64,000 bases of DNA from assembly GCF_028737315.1 (NCBI RefSeq), contig NZ_JAQZAO010000006.1, positions 310,001-374,000 of the forward strand, given 5' to 3'. Position 1 is the first letter of the stretch, and every line of letters starts with the position of its first letter. The translations under genes were made by a program, and so were the position numbers. The notes below the pieces were generated by a model that was given only the letters and a program-made list of their open reading frames with translations, ran no database searches and had not been told where the DNA came from. Positions 8,456 to 16,768 of this stretch are shown piece after piece. Origin of the DNA: Actinomycetospora lemnae (GTDB lineage Bacteria > Actinomycetota > Actinomycetes > Mycobacteriales > Pseudonocardiaceae).

Positions 8456-9646
8456 GTGACCCTGCCCGCGACGGTCCGGCACCGACCGGTCGCCGACCCC
8501 GCCGCGCTCCACGACGCCGTCGACGCGGTGGTGGGCGACGCGCGGGTCGTCGCGCTCGGCGAGAACAACCACGGCATCCGTGAGTTCGGGGTGCTGCGCG
8601 AGCAGCTCGTGCGGTTCCTCGTGCGCGAGCGGGGGTTCGGTGTCGTCGCGCTGGAGTCGGGCTTCGCCGAGGGCGCGCTGGTCGACGCGTGGGTGCAGGG
8701 CGGGGACGGGTCGTGGGACGACGTCGCGCGGGACGGCTTCACCTTCCGGGCGGGCGACCACCCGGAGACCGCGGCGCTGGTCGCGGGGCTGCGGGAGCAC
8801 GTCGCCGCCGGGGGCGCCGTGCGGTTCGCGGGGCTCGACGTCCCGGGGTCGGGCGGGTCGCCGGCGCCGGCGCTGCGGCGGTTGCGGGCGGCGCTGCCTC
8901 AGGTCTCGGACGCCGTCGACCGGGCGCTCGAGGCCACGGCCCCGTACGTGTCGGCGAACAACGGCGTCGCGCCGGGTCGCTGGTCCGCGCTGGACGCCGC
9001 GACGCAGGACGCCGCCACCGCCGCCCTGGCGCGGCTGCTGCTGCGCGTCGAGGCGCTGGGCGCCGACCACCGCGAGGCCCGGCACCTGGCCCGCGGGGCG
9101 CTGCGGCTCGACGAGCAGCTGCGCGAGTTCGCGGTGCTCTTCGCGCCGGACCCGCCGGCGCGCGTCGTGTCGTCGCGCGACGTCCACATGGCCGAGACGG
9201 TGCGCCACCTGCTCGCCGAGCACCCCGACCGCCGGATCGTCGTGCTCCTGCACGACGGGCACGCGCAGCGGGTGCCGTTCGCGTTCCTGCCCGGGGTGGC
9301 CGCGCCGTCGGCCGGGACGCTGCTCGCTGCCGAGCTCGGCGACGACTACGCGGTCCTCGGGATCACCGCGCTCGCCGGTACGACCACCGGGCTGGCCCTC
9401 GACGACACCGCCCGCCACGGCATCGCGCTGTCCACCGACCCGCTGCCCGACCCGGCGCCCGACAGCGTCGAGCGGGCGGTGCTGGACGCGGGGCTCGGCG
9501 CGGACCCGGTGCTGCTCGACCTGCGCGCGGCGCGTGGGGGAGAAGGTCCGGGCTCGATCCGGCATGCGACGACCCACATCCCCGTGGACGTCGCGGCCGG
9601 CTACGACGCGGTGATCTGCCTGCCGGAGCAGTCCCCGTCGCTCTGA
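8456..9646 (+). CDS. Erythromycin esterase family protein
   Basis: This protein of about 396 residues belongs to the Ere/succinoglycan-type hydrolase family. The catalytic region is intact: VVALGENNHGIREF carries the Glu and His of the family motif, VSSRDVHMAETVRHLL is the conserved RDxxMA-like helix, and VVLLHDGHAQRVPF has the later His pair. Well-studied members open macrolide lactones, but most genomic homologues have other substrates. The GTG at 8456 is used; no strong ribosome binding site is visible and the start is uncertain. A degraded homologue is at 18063-19274. Confidence 0.82.
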   Translation: MTLPATVRHRPVADPAALHDAVDAVVGDARVVALGENNHGIREFGVLREQLVRFLVRERGFGVVALESGFAEGALVDAWVQGGDGSWDDVARDGFTFRAGDHPETAALVAGLREHVAAGGAVRFAGLDVPGSGGSPAPALRRLRAALPQVSDAVDRALEATAPYVSANNGVAPGRWSALDAATQDAATAALARLLLRVEALGADHREARHLARGALRLDEQLREFAVLFAPDPPARVVSSRDVHMAETVRHLLAEHPDRRIVVLLHDGHAQRVPFAFLPGVAAPSAGTLLAAELGDDYAVLGITALAGTTTGLALDDTARHGIALSTDPLPDPAPDSVERAVLDAGLGADPVLLDLRAARGGEGPGSIRHATTHIPVDVAAGYDAVICLPEQSPSL

Positions 9647-9658
9647 CGGCCGGACACA

Positions 9659-9694
9659 CGACGGCCCGCCGACCCGGAGGTCGGCGGGCCGTCG
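9659..9694. terminator. Bidirectional terminator between the esterase and dodecin genes
   Basis: A perfect 16-bp stem (9659-9674 with 9679-9694) has a CGGA loop and lies between two converging genes. There is no T tract, as is usual in very GC-rich actinomycetes. Confidence 0.8.
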
Positions 9695-9706
9695 GTGCGC
9701 CGGGGG

Positions 9707-9922
9707 TCAGGCGGTGGAGTCGAACTTGAACGAGAGATCCATCCGCACGCGGTAGGACGAGACCTGCCCGTTCTCGACGACGAGATCGGACTTCTTGATC
9801 TCGGCGATGCGCAGGTCGCGCACGGACTCCGCGGCGGTGGCGATCGCGTTCTGCGCCGCCTTCTCCCAGGACTCGGTGCTGGTGCCGATGACCTCGGTGA
9901 CCCGGTAGACGCTGTCGGCCAT
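9707..9922 (-). CDS. Dodecin family flavin-binding protein
   Basis: This 71-residue protein matches dodecin along its whole length: YRVTEVIGTSTESWEKAA, then RDLRIAEIKKSDLVVENG and YRVRMDLSFKFD. The Trp in ESWEKAA fits the residue that stacks on flavin in the dodecamer. Dodecins store or buffer flavins such as riboflavin, FMN or FAD, or CoA in some bacteria. The ATG at 9922 has GGAGGG upstream; a longer frame adds a low-quality extension. The gene is monocistronic and ends at the terminator shared with the esterase gene. Confidence 0.93.
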   Translation of the reverse strand: MADSVYRVTEVIGTSTESWEKAAQNAIATAAESVRDLRIAEIKKSDLVVENGQVSSYRVRMDLSFKFDSTA

Positions 9923-10042
9923 GAAGAGACCCTCCTCGGTCCTTCTCGGGGACACGGTCGGGTGCCCACCGAGTGGCGCCGCTCACACGTACCCATCCGC
10001 TGAGACCGTCTCGGGCCGAGCCGCACTGTCGGGGGTCGGGTC

Positions 10043-10063
10043 TACGTTCGAACACATGAGCGA
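10043..10063 (+). promoter_or_regulatory. Leaderless promoter and probable LexA (SOS) box over the HNH gene start
   Basis: TACGTT (10043-10048) is a -10 element ending 7 bases before the ATG. It overlaps TCGAACACATGAGCGA (10048-10063), which matches the actinobacterial SOS box TCGAAC-N4-GTTCGA at 10 of 12 positions, with the start codon inside the box. LexA bound here would block both transcription start and the leaderless start codon. Confidence 0.6.
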
Positions 10064-11450
10064 CGAGGTGGGGGTGGCGACGCGGCAGGCGTTGGAGCGC
10101 GCCCGCGCCGCCGAGCTCGCTCACCGGCGGGGCTACCACGAGCGTCTGGAGCGGGTCGCCGAGCTGGAGCGCATCGACGCCGCGGCCGAGACCGGGGACC
10201 GCGGGACGGAGCGCCTGGTGCAGGAGCTGTGGCGCGTGGCCCCGGCGGAGGCGACGCGGTTGGTGCGCGAGGCCCGCGACCTGTGCCCGCGGGCCTCGCT
10301 GCTGGGGGAGGAGCTGCCCCCGCGGCTGCCGTGCACGGCGACGGTCGCGGCGTCGGGGGAGATCGGGCCGGCGCACATCGCGATCATCAGGACGACGATG
10401 ACGCGGCTGGACCGGGTGGACGACCTGCCGCCGTCGCGGTGGGCGGAGGCCGAGCAGACGCTCGCGGCGAGGGCGACCGAGCTCGGGCCGAGGGGGTTGC
10501 AGGCCGTCGCCGATCAGCTGCTGGCCCACCTGGACCCGGACGGTGAGGAACCGCCGGAGGAAGGGCTGGGTCGCGACGACGAGCTGCTGGTCGTGCGCCG
10601 GAAGGACGGTGCGGTGGTGTTCCGCGGTCGGCTGTCGGACCCGGTGGACGGTGAGGCGTTCGTCGAGGTGATCGACACACTGGCGGAGCCGTGCGGGCCC
10701 GACGACGAGCGCGAGCAGTCGCTGCGCCGCGCCGACGCGCTCAAGGACCTCGTGGGCGACGCCCGCCGGCCGCGCGGCATCGCGGCCGACGCCCGCGACG
10801 GCGTCGACGGCGGCGAGGACCTTGCGGACACGGCTGAGGACGAGGTCGAGCACGCTGCCGACGACGAGGCGCAGGTTGCCCTGATCCCCGAGCCGCGCCG
10901 CCTCCCGATCCCGGGACGCGCGCCGGTGGGGACGGAGCGCGGCGGGGTGGCGCGGCCGGGTCGGGCCCTGCTGACGATCACGATGGACCACCGGTGGCTC
11001 TGCGCGGCCCTCGGCGAGGGCGGGGGCGGGGGCACGTTGGACTCCGGCGCGCGGGTCGCGGCGGGCACGCTGCGGCGGTGGGCGTGCGACGCCGAGGTCG
11101 TCCCGCTGGTGCTGGGCACCCGGTCGGAGCCCCTCGACGTCGGGCGGGCCGCCCGCACCGCCCCCGACGCCATCCGCCGCGCGCTGCACCTGCGCGACGG
11201 CGGGTGCGCCTTCCCGGGCTGCGCGAGACGCCCACGGCGCTGCCACGCCCACCACATCCACCACTGGTTCGACGGTGGCGCCACCGCCCTGGACAACATG
11301 GTGCTGCTGTGCCGGTACCACCACCAGCTGCTCCACCGCGGCCGGTGGACCGTCGCGGTCCGGGACGGCATCCCCTGGTTCACCCCGCCGGACGTCATCG
11401 ACCCCGAGCAACGACCACGACCCGGCGGCCGGCCCCGGGTCCCCCTCTGA
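10056..11450 (+). CDS. DUF222 / 13E12-repeat-type HNH endonuclease
   Basis: This 464-residue protein has the DUF222 helical N-terminal half and a C-terminal HNH domain. GGCAFPGCARRPRRCHAHH, then HHWFDGGATALDNMVLLCRYHH holds the zinc-binding Cys pairs and the catalytic His/Asn. The middle has an acidic insert around residues 250-290. In Mycobacterium tuberculosis several 13E12-repeat genes belong to the LexA regulon, and a near-consensus SOS box covers this start codon, so a DNA-damage role is a reasonable inference. The biological role of the family is still unclear. Confidence 0.88.
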   Translation: MSDEVGVATRQALERARAAELAHRRGYHERLERVAELERIDAAAETGDRGTERLVQELWRVAPAEATRLVREARDLCPRASLLGEELPPRLPCTATVAASGEIGPAHIAIIRTTMTRLDRVDDLPPSRWAEAEQTLAARATELGPRGLQAVADQLLAHLDPDGEEPPEEGLGRDDELLVVRRKDGAVVFRGRLSDPVDGEAFVEVIDTLAEPCGPDDEREQSLRRADALKDLVGDARRPRGIAADARDGVDGGEDLADTAEDEVEHAADDEAQVALIPEPRRLPIPGRAPVGTERGGVARPGRALLTITMDHRWLCAALGEGGGGGTLDSGARVAAGTLRRWACDAEVVPLVLGTRSEPLDVGRAARTAPDAIRRALHLRDGGCAFPGCARRPRRCHAHHIHHWFDGGATALDNMVLLCRYHHQLLHRGRWTVAVRDGIPWFTPPDVIDPEQRPRPGGRPRVPL

Positions 11451-11552
11451 CGGGCTCGTGGCGGCTTCGGTGTGGCCTCCGGCACGGTCGCGACGCGTCG
11501 CCGGCGGGCGTGATTGAACGGCGCCCGCGGTGGGCACGCCGACGGTGAGATC

Positions 11553-11653
11553 GGAAGCTCTGCTTCCCTCGGCCCGTCGAGATGGTGGCGGGACGTCATC
11601 ACTCCCGAGAACGCGACGACGGCCGAGGCTTCCCCACCGTGTCCCCAGGACAC
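11553..11653. terminator. Two small hairpins after the HNH gene
   Basis: GGAAGC-TCT-GCTTCC (11553-11567) and GTGTCC-CCA-GGACAC (11639-11653) are perfect 6-bp stems in the 253-bp gap downstream of the HNH gene. One may help end its transcript. Nothing else is recognised in the gap. Confidence 0.35.
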
Positions 11654-11703
11654 GGGTGTCCGCGTCCGTGCGCGCGCTCTCCTCTCCGCGCCAGGAGACG
11701 CCA

Positions 11704-12945
11704 GTGACCTCCACGGTGCCTCGCCACGACGAGACCCCCGACACGACCACCCCCGACACGACCACCCCCGACACGACCACCCCCGACAGCCCCGTCCGCA
11801 CCGTCGGCCTGCTCGCCGACCCCGGCCTGCCGACCAAGCTCGCCGAGCAGGTCGCGGACGACCTCCCCGCCCTGCTCGCCGACCGCCTGCCCGGCCGCAC
11901 CTGGCGCGTCGAGACCGCCGAGGGCCCGGTCGGCCTCGACGCCGAGGGCCTCCTGCCGATGCTGCGCCTGGGCTGCGAGCAGCAGCGCCGGCACGGCTGG
12001 GACATCGTCGTCATCGTCACCGACCTGCCGCGGCGGGCCGGGACCGAGCCGCTCGTCTCCGACTTCGGGTCCGACGACGGGGTCGGCCTGGTGTCGGTGC
12101 CCGCGCTCGGCGCGGTCGCGCTGCGCCGGCGGCTGCGCGCCGCGGTGGTGGACCTCCTCGACCACGGCCTCGCCGACCCCGCCACGCCGCCCGCGGCCGG
12201 TCCGACCCGTCGGGGCCTCTTCGGGCCGCCGATCTGCCGGATCGCCTCGGAGCACGAGGGCATCGACAGCCACCTCGCGCTGCACGGCACGCGGGGACGG
12301 TTGCGCCTGCTCGCGGGCATGGTCCGCAGCAACCGGCCGTGGCGTCTCGTGCCCAGCCTCTCGACGGCACTGGCCGCGGCGGCTGCCGGTGCCGCGTTCG
12401 GCATCTTCTACTCGAACATCTGGAGCCTCGCCGGCGACGCCGGCCCGTGGCGCCTCGCGCTGATCGCCGTGCTCGCGGTCGCGGCGATGAGCACCTGGCT
12501 GATCGCCGACAACCACCTCTGGGAGCGCGCCCGGTCGCGGCGGCTGCGCGCCGAGGTGCACCTCTACAACGCGGCGACGACGTCGACGATCGTGCTCGGC
12601 GTCGTGTGCTGCTACGCGCTGCTGCTGGCGCTCGCGGGGACGGCGGCGGTGGTCGTCATCCCGCCCGACACGCTCGCCGCGACCCTCGGCCACCCCGCCG
12701 GACCCGCGGCCTACCTGGCGGTGGCGTCGATGGCGACCTCGATGGGGATCGTCGCCGGCGCCGTCGGCTCGGGGCTCACCGCGCCCGAGGACGTGCGCGC
12801 CGCCGCGTACAGCACCCGCGAGCAGCAGCGTCGCGCCCGCCTCGACGCGGAGGACGACCGGGCCGCGGAGGGTGAGCAGGCCGAGCAGACCGAGCAGACC
12901 GAGCAGACCGAGCAGACCGGTGAGCAGGCCGGCCGGGCCGCCTGA
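11704..12945 (+). CDS. Multi-pass membrane protein of unknown function
   Basis: This 413-residue protein starts at GTG 11704 with an AGGAGA ribosome binding site. Residues 13-27 are three DTTTP copies from a 15-bp tandem repeat at 11740-11784. A soluble N-terminal domain (LLADPGLPTKLAEQVADDLPALL, then WDIVVIVTDLPRR) is followed by about four membrane segments from residue 215 to 365. The C terminus is a charged tail with four EQT repeats (9-bp units at 12883-12918). It converges on the FUSC gene with a 3-bp gap. The domain order resembles uncharacterised actinobacterial membrane proteins. I do not recognise a function. Confidence 0.78.
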   Translation: MTSTVPRHDETPDTTTPDTTTPDTTTPDSPVRTVGLLADPGLPTKLAEQVADDLPALLADRLPGRTWRVETAEGPVGLDAEGLLPMLRLGCEQQRRHGWDIVVIVTDLPRRAGTEPLVSDFGSDDGVGLVSVPALGAVALRRRLRAAVVDLLDHGLADPATPPAAGPTRRGLFGPPICRIASEHEGIDSHLALHGTRGRLRLLAGMVRSNRPWRLVPSLSTALAAAAAGAAFGIFYSNIWSLAGDAGPWRLALIAVLAVAAMSTWLIADNHLWERARSRRLRAEVHLYNAATTSTIVLGVVCCYALLLALAGTAAVVVIPPDTLAATLGHPAGPAAYLAVASMATSMGIVAGAVGSGLTAPEDVRAAAYSTREQQRRARLDAEDDRAAEGEQAEQTEQTEQTEQTGEQAGRAA

Positions 12946-12948
12946 CCC

Positions 12949-15141
12949 TCACGCCGGGAGCGGCCGGCGGCCCGCGACGGTGACCGGGGCGAGCACGACC
13001 CCGAGCGCCGCGAGGTCGTCGGCCGACCAGCCGAGCCGACCCCAGGCGTCGACGAGCAGCAGCGTCTCCCGCGGGTGCTCGCGGCGGCCGGGCGCGTCGG
13101 CGATGGCGTGCAGGGCGCGGTCGAGGAAGTCGGCGGGGATCGAGAGGACCACCGACGGGGGCCGGCCCTCGGCCACCGCGCGCCCGACCGCGGCGTAGCC
13201 CTCGGCGAGGGCGGTCGCGTCGCGGTCGAGCTGCGCGAGGAGGTCGGGCCACGGGACGGTGCGGTCGTCGGTGTCGTCGTCGAGGGCCGAGCGGACGGTG
13301 CGGATGGTGCGGTGCGCGACGCCGAGGACGGTGAACCAGTCGACGTCGTCCTCGTGGCGCCGACGGCGCTCGGCGCGGTACTGCAGGAAGTCGGCCTCGA
13401 GGAACAGCAGCTCGCGGTCGTTCTCGTGCAGGCGCTCGAGGAGGTCGGCGCGCCGGCCGGTGCCGGTCGTCCACGCCACCATCGCGGTGATCAGCCCCGA
13501 CAGGGCGTGCAGCGAGCGGACCGCGTCCCGGCGGACCTCCCCGTGACCGCCCGCGGGCCACACCGCGGCGCCGACGGCGATCCCGACCACCGCGCCGACC
13601 GCGACGTCGAGCAGCCGCACCCCCGCCAGCGACGGGCCCGCCGGCGCGAGCTGGGCGAACAGCACGGCGACGAGCACGGTGAAGCACGCCTGCGCCGCGA
13701 TCATCCCGATCAGCTGGCCCGCGAGCACGGAGGCGACGCACAGGACCGGGAAGAGCGCCGCGTACACCGCCGTCTGCGTCCCGACCACCTCGAGCAGCCC
13801 GGCCGCCACCACCGCCCCGGCGGCCGTGCCGACGATCGCGGGCAGCAGCGTGGCGCGCGTCGAGGTCACCGACGTGCGCATGAGCGTGAGCGTCGCGAGC
13901 AGCACCCACAGGCCGTGCGAGAGCTCGAGCCCCCCGGCGACGAGGCGGGCGATCGCCAGGCCGATCCCGAGCCGCACGGCGTTCTGCAGGTACACCGAGC
14001 GCAGCGACAGGTGCACGCGGATGCGTCGCGTCCAGAGCTCGACGAGGGGCGCGCTCGTCCACCACGCGAGGTCGTCGAGGGCCCGCGTCCGACCCTTCGG
14101 GTCGACGGCCACCGCGGCGGCCTGCACGGCGACGTGCGCGGCGGTGAGGACCTGGCCGACCGCCACCGCCGAGCGCGCGTGCGCCACGGCCTCGTCGCCG
14201 TCGAGCAGGGTGGCGACGACGGTGAGCCGGCGCTCGGTGTAGTCGGCCCGCGCCGCGTCGATCGCCGCGGCGTCGGGCACCGGGCCCGCCCCGCGCAGGG
14301 CGACGGCGGTGTGGCGCAGCGCCGTCGCGGTCGCCGCCAGCGGGCGCGTGGCCTCGTCGGGCACGCCGACGCCCCGCGCGTCGGCGGCCAGCAGCACCTC
14401 GGCGCGGCCTTGCGCCGCCCGCAGCGCGGCACCGAGGTGCCCGAGACCCCGGTCCTTCGGCCCCGGACCGGTCGGGCGCACCTCCCACGGGGTGGCGAGG
14501 AACTTCAGCCGCCCGACGGCGTGCGCGGACGCGGCGCGGCGGGCGGCGACGTCGGGCGCGCCGGTGGCGAGCGCGTCGAGCAGGTCGGCGAGGGCCCGCG
14601 CCGCGGCGGCCGCACGGCACGCGTAGCTCTCGATCGGCCGGGGCGGCCAGAGCACGCGGTCGGCGAGCGCGAGCAGCCCCATGCCCAGCGCGAGGCCGAG
14701 CACGCGCTCGGGCAGCGTCTCCGGGGCGAAGGGCGGGAACGACGGCAGGATGTAGAGCAGCTGCAGGCCGTTGGCGACGCCCGCGGGCCGCGCGCCGCCG
14801 ATCGGCAGGAACGCGACCACGATCCCGACGACGAGCATCCCGACCGACGCCGCGATCGTGCTGCCGGCGAGCAGCGTCCCCACGGCGAGCAGCACGGTGC
14901 CGGCGACGAAGCTCGCGACCAGGGTGCGGGTGCGTTCGCGCGGGGTGCCGACGACCTGCGAGAGCACCCCGAACCCGATCGCCCCGAACGCCGCGTAGAT
15001 CGCGGCCGTCGTGCTGTCGAGGCCGTAGCGGCACACCATGAACGCGACCGTGGCGACGACGGCGACCCGCACCGCGCGTCGCGTCGCCGTGAGCCCCGGG
15101 TCGCGGCGCAGGAGCCACCGCAGACCCCGCCGACCCGCCAT
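12949..15141 (-). CDS. FUSC family transporter (aromatic-acid or p-hydroxybenzoate exporter-like)
   Basis: This 730-residue protein has two blocks of membrane helices: about residues 20-175 (VAVVATVAFMVCRYGLDSTT onward) and about 350-520. They are separated by a long soluble helical region, and a soluble C-terminal domain follows. This is the repeated FUSC/ArAE-like layout seen in efflux proteins for aromatic acids and similar anions. The ATG at 15141 is chosen because sequence further upstream is Arg/Gly low-complexity. The divergent tautomerase gene starts 116 bp away, so both may be controlled from that gap. Confidence 0.85.
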   Translation of the reverse strand: MAGRRGLRWLLRRDPGLTATRRAVRVAVVATVAFMVCRYGLDSTTAAIYAAFGAIGFGVLSQVVGTPRERTRTLVASFVAGTVLLAVGTLLAGSTIAASVGMLVVGIVVAFLPIGGARPAGVANGLQLLYILPSFPPFAPETLPERVLGLALGMGLLALADRVLWPPRPIESYACRAAAAARALADLLDALATGAPDVAARRAASAHAVGRLKFLATPWEVRPTGPGPKDRGLGHLGAALRAAQGRAEVLLAADARGVGVPDEATRPLAATATALRHTAVALRGAGPVPDAAAIDAARADYTERRLTVVATLLDGDEAVAHARSAVAVGQVLTAAHVAVQAAAVAVDPKGRTRALDDLAWWTSAPLVELWTRRIRVHLSLRSVYLQNAVRLGIGLAIARLVAGGLELSHGLWVLLATLTLMRTSVTSTRATLLPAIVGTAAGAVVAAGLLEVVGTQTAVYAALFPVLCVASVLAGQLIGMIAAQACFTVLVAVLFAQLAPAGPSLAGVRLLDVAVGAVVGIAVGAAVWPAGGHGEVRRDAVRSLHALSGLITAMVAWTTGTGRRADLLERLHENDRELLFLEADFLQYRAERRRRHEDDVDWFTVLGVAHRTIRTVRSALDDDTDDRTVPWPDLLAQLDRDATALAEGYAAVGRAVAEGRPPSVVLSIPADFLDRALHAIADAPGRREHPRETLLLVDAWGRLGWSADDLAALGVVLAPVTVAGRRPLPA

Positions 15142-15257
15142 CGCTGCAGTCTGCCCGGCGCGGGGTGCTCCCGGACAGTCTCGGGCGCCGCCTCTGGACG
15201 GTGGCCGTTCGGTTGACCAAGCTTCTCGCGTCGCCGCCGACCCCCGGGAGCCACCAC

Positions 15258-15644
15258 GTGCCGACCTACCTCGTCCGCGCCCGCACCGAGACCCTCGGGC
15301 CCGGACGTCGAGCACGTCTCGCCGAGCACCTCACCACCGCGCACGCCGACACCACCGGCACCCCGCCCGGGCTCGTCCAGATCCTCATCGAGGACGTCCA
15401 GGGCCGCGACCACTTCATCGGCGGCCGTCTGGCGCCGACGGGCTCGGTGTTCGTGCGGGGGCACGTCCCCGCCGACGCCGACGAGGCGACGATGCGCGCG
15501 CTCGCCGGCGCCGCGCGGGACGCCGTGGTGTCCGCGACCGACGTGGCCGCGGAGCTGGTGTGGGTGTACCTCTCCGCGATGGCCCCCGAGGGGGTCGTGG
15601 AGGCGGGCACCCCGCACACCCCGAGGGGAGCTGCCCCGATCTAG
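15258..15644 (+). CDS. Tautomerase superfamily protein
   Basis: This 128-residue protein starts (GTG) with MPTYLVRARTETLG, so removal of Met exposes Pro1, the catalytic base of the 4-oxalocrotonate tautomerase superfamily. The length is about twice a short 4-OT subunit, like fused or cis-CaaD/MSAD-type members. GGGAGCC lies just upstream. Its stop codon TAG lies in a CTAG shared with the stop of the convergent acyl-CoA dehydrogenase gene. The substrate is unknown. Confidence 0.75.
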   Translation: MPTYLVRARTETLGPGRRARLAEHLTTAHADTTGTPPGLVQILIEDVQGRDHFIGGRLAPTGSVFVRGHVPADADEATMRALAGAARDAVVSATDVAAELVWVYLSAMAPEGVVEAGTPHTPRGAAPI

Positions 15645-16768
15645 GCCGGCAGGTCCACGAGCTCGGCCAGCACCGTGCGGTGGTGGTCGGCCGAGCCGAG
15701 GACCAGCGCGTCGGCGCGGGCGCGCTTGAGGAACAGGTGCGCCGGGTGCTCCCACGTGAACCCGATGCCGCCGTGCAGCTGCAGCCCGTCCTCGGCCGCG
15801 AGCAGCGCGACCTCGGCGCCGTGCGCCGCCGCGACGGCCGTCGCCACCGGCAGGTCCGGTGACCCGTCGGCCGCGCACCGAGCGGCGTAGCGGGCGGTCG
15901 CGCGGGCCTGGGTGATCGCCACCCACAGGTCGGCGAGCCGGTGCTTGAGCGCCTGGTAGGACGCCAGCTGCCGGCCGAACTGGTGGCGGGTGCGCAGGTA
16001 GGAGACGGTGTCGGCGAGGCAGCGCTCGGCGAGCCCGAGCTGCTCGGAGGCGAGGATCGCCGCGCCGATGCGCAGCGCCCCGTCGACGTCGGCACCGGCC
16101 ACGTCGCCGCCGGTGACGATGCGCGCGGGCGCCCCGTCGAACGTCACGTCGGTCAGCCGGCGGGTCATGTCCAGCGACTCGACGGTCGTGCGCGTGACGC
16201 CGTCGCCGTCGGCCTCGACCACGGCCACCCCGCCCTCGACGGGCACGAGCAGCACGTCGGCGGTCACCGCGTCGATCACGGCGGTGACGGTGCCCTGCAG
16301 CAGGTCACCCGCGCCCTGCCGCTCGACGGTGACCGGCACCGGCCGGCCCGCGCCGCGGGTGGCGCCGACCGCGAGCGCCGCGGTGCGCTCGCCGGCCGCG
16401 ACGGCCGCGAGCAGCTCGTCCTCGCCCGTGCCCAGCAGCAGCGCCGTGGCCACGACGCTGCCGAGGAACGGGACGGGCGCGACCGCGCGGCCGAGCTCCT
16501 CGGCGACGACGGCGACCTCGCGCCACGACGCGCCCGCGCCGCCGCGCTCCTCGGGCACCGCGAGGCCGGCGACGCCGATCTCCTGGGTGAGCCGCTTCCA
16601 GAGCTCGGTGTCGACCGGGTCCTCGGTGTCGGTGCGCCGCAGCACCGCGTCCCACGGCGCCTGCTTCTCGACGAGCGCGCGGACGCTCGCGCGCAGGTCC
16701 TCCTCGACGTCGGAGTAGAGGAGGTCGCCGGTCTCGGGGGTCGTCGGGGTCGTGGCGGCAGCGCTCAT
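15641..16768 (-). CDS. Acyl-CoA dehydrogenase, second subunit of a coupled pair
   Basis: This 375-residue protein has an acyl-CoA dehydrogenase layout: an N-terminal helical domain, a central beta region (GAVPVPFLGSVVA-like segment and VTFDGAPARIV) and a C-terminal helical domain with RTRHQFGRQLASYQALKHRLADL and GGIGFTWEHPAHLFLKRA. The Glu in FTWEH is a candidate catalytic base. The ATG overlaps the upstream dehydrogenase stop as ATGA, so the two are translationally coupled. Paired FadE-type genes in actinobacteria often make heteromeric alpha2beta2 enzymes for steroid or polycyclic acyl-CoAs; that assignment here is inference. Confidence 0.87.
   Translation of the reverse strand: MSAAATTPTTPETGDLLYSDVEEDLRASVRALVEKQAPWDAVLRRTDTEDPVDTELWKRLTQEIGVAGLAVPEERGGAGASWREVAVVAEELGRAVAPVPFLGSVVATALLLGTGEDELLAAVAAGERTAALAVGATRGAGRPVPVTVERQGAGDLLQGTVTAVIDAVTADVLLVPVEGGVAVVEADGDGVTRTTVESLDMTRRLTDVTFDGAPARIVTGGDVAGADVDGALRIGAAILASEQLGLAERCLADTVSYLRTRHQFGRQLASYQALKHRLADLWVAITQARATARYAARCAADGSPDLPVATAVAAAHGAEVALLAAEDGLQLHGGIGFTWEHPAHLFLKRARADALVLGSADHHRTVLAELVDLPA

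Noticed and set aside
10046..10053. GTTCGAAC resembling a tRNA T-loop
   Set aside because: No acceptor, D or anticodon stems lie around it. It is explained better as part of the SOS box.
9363..12404. Long minus-strand frame across the HNH gene
   Set aside because: It is opposite well-supported genes and has no recognisable start, ribosome binding site or domain.
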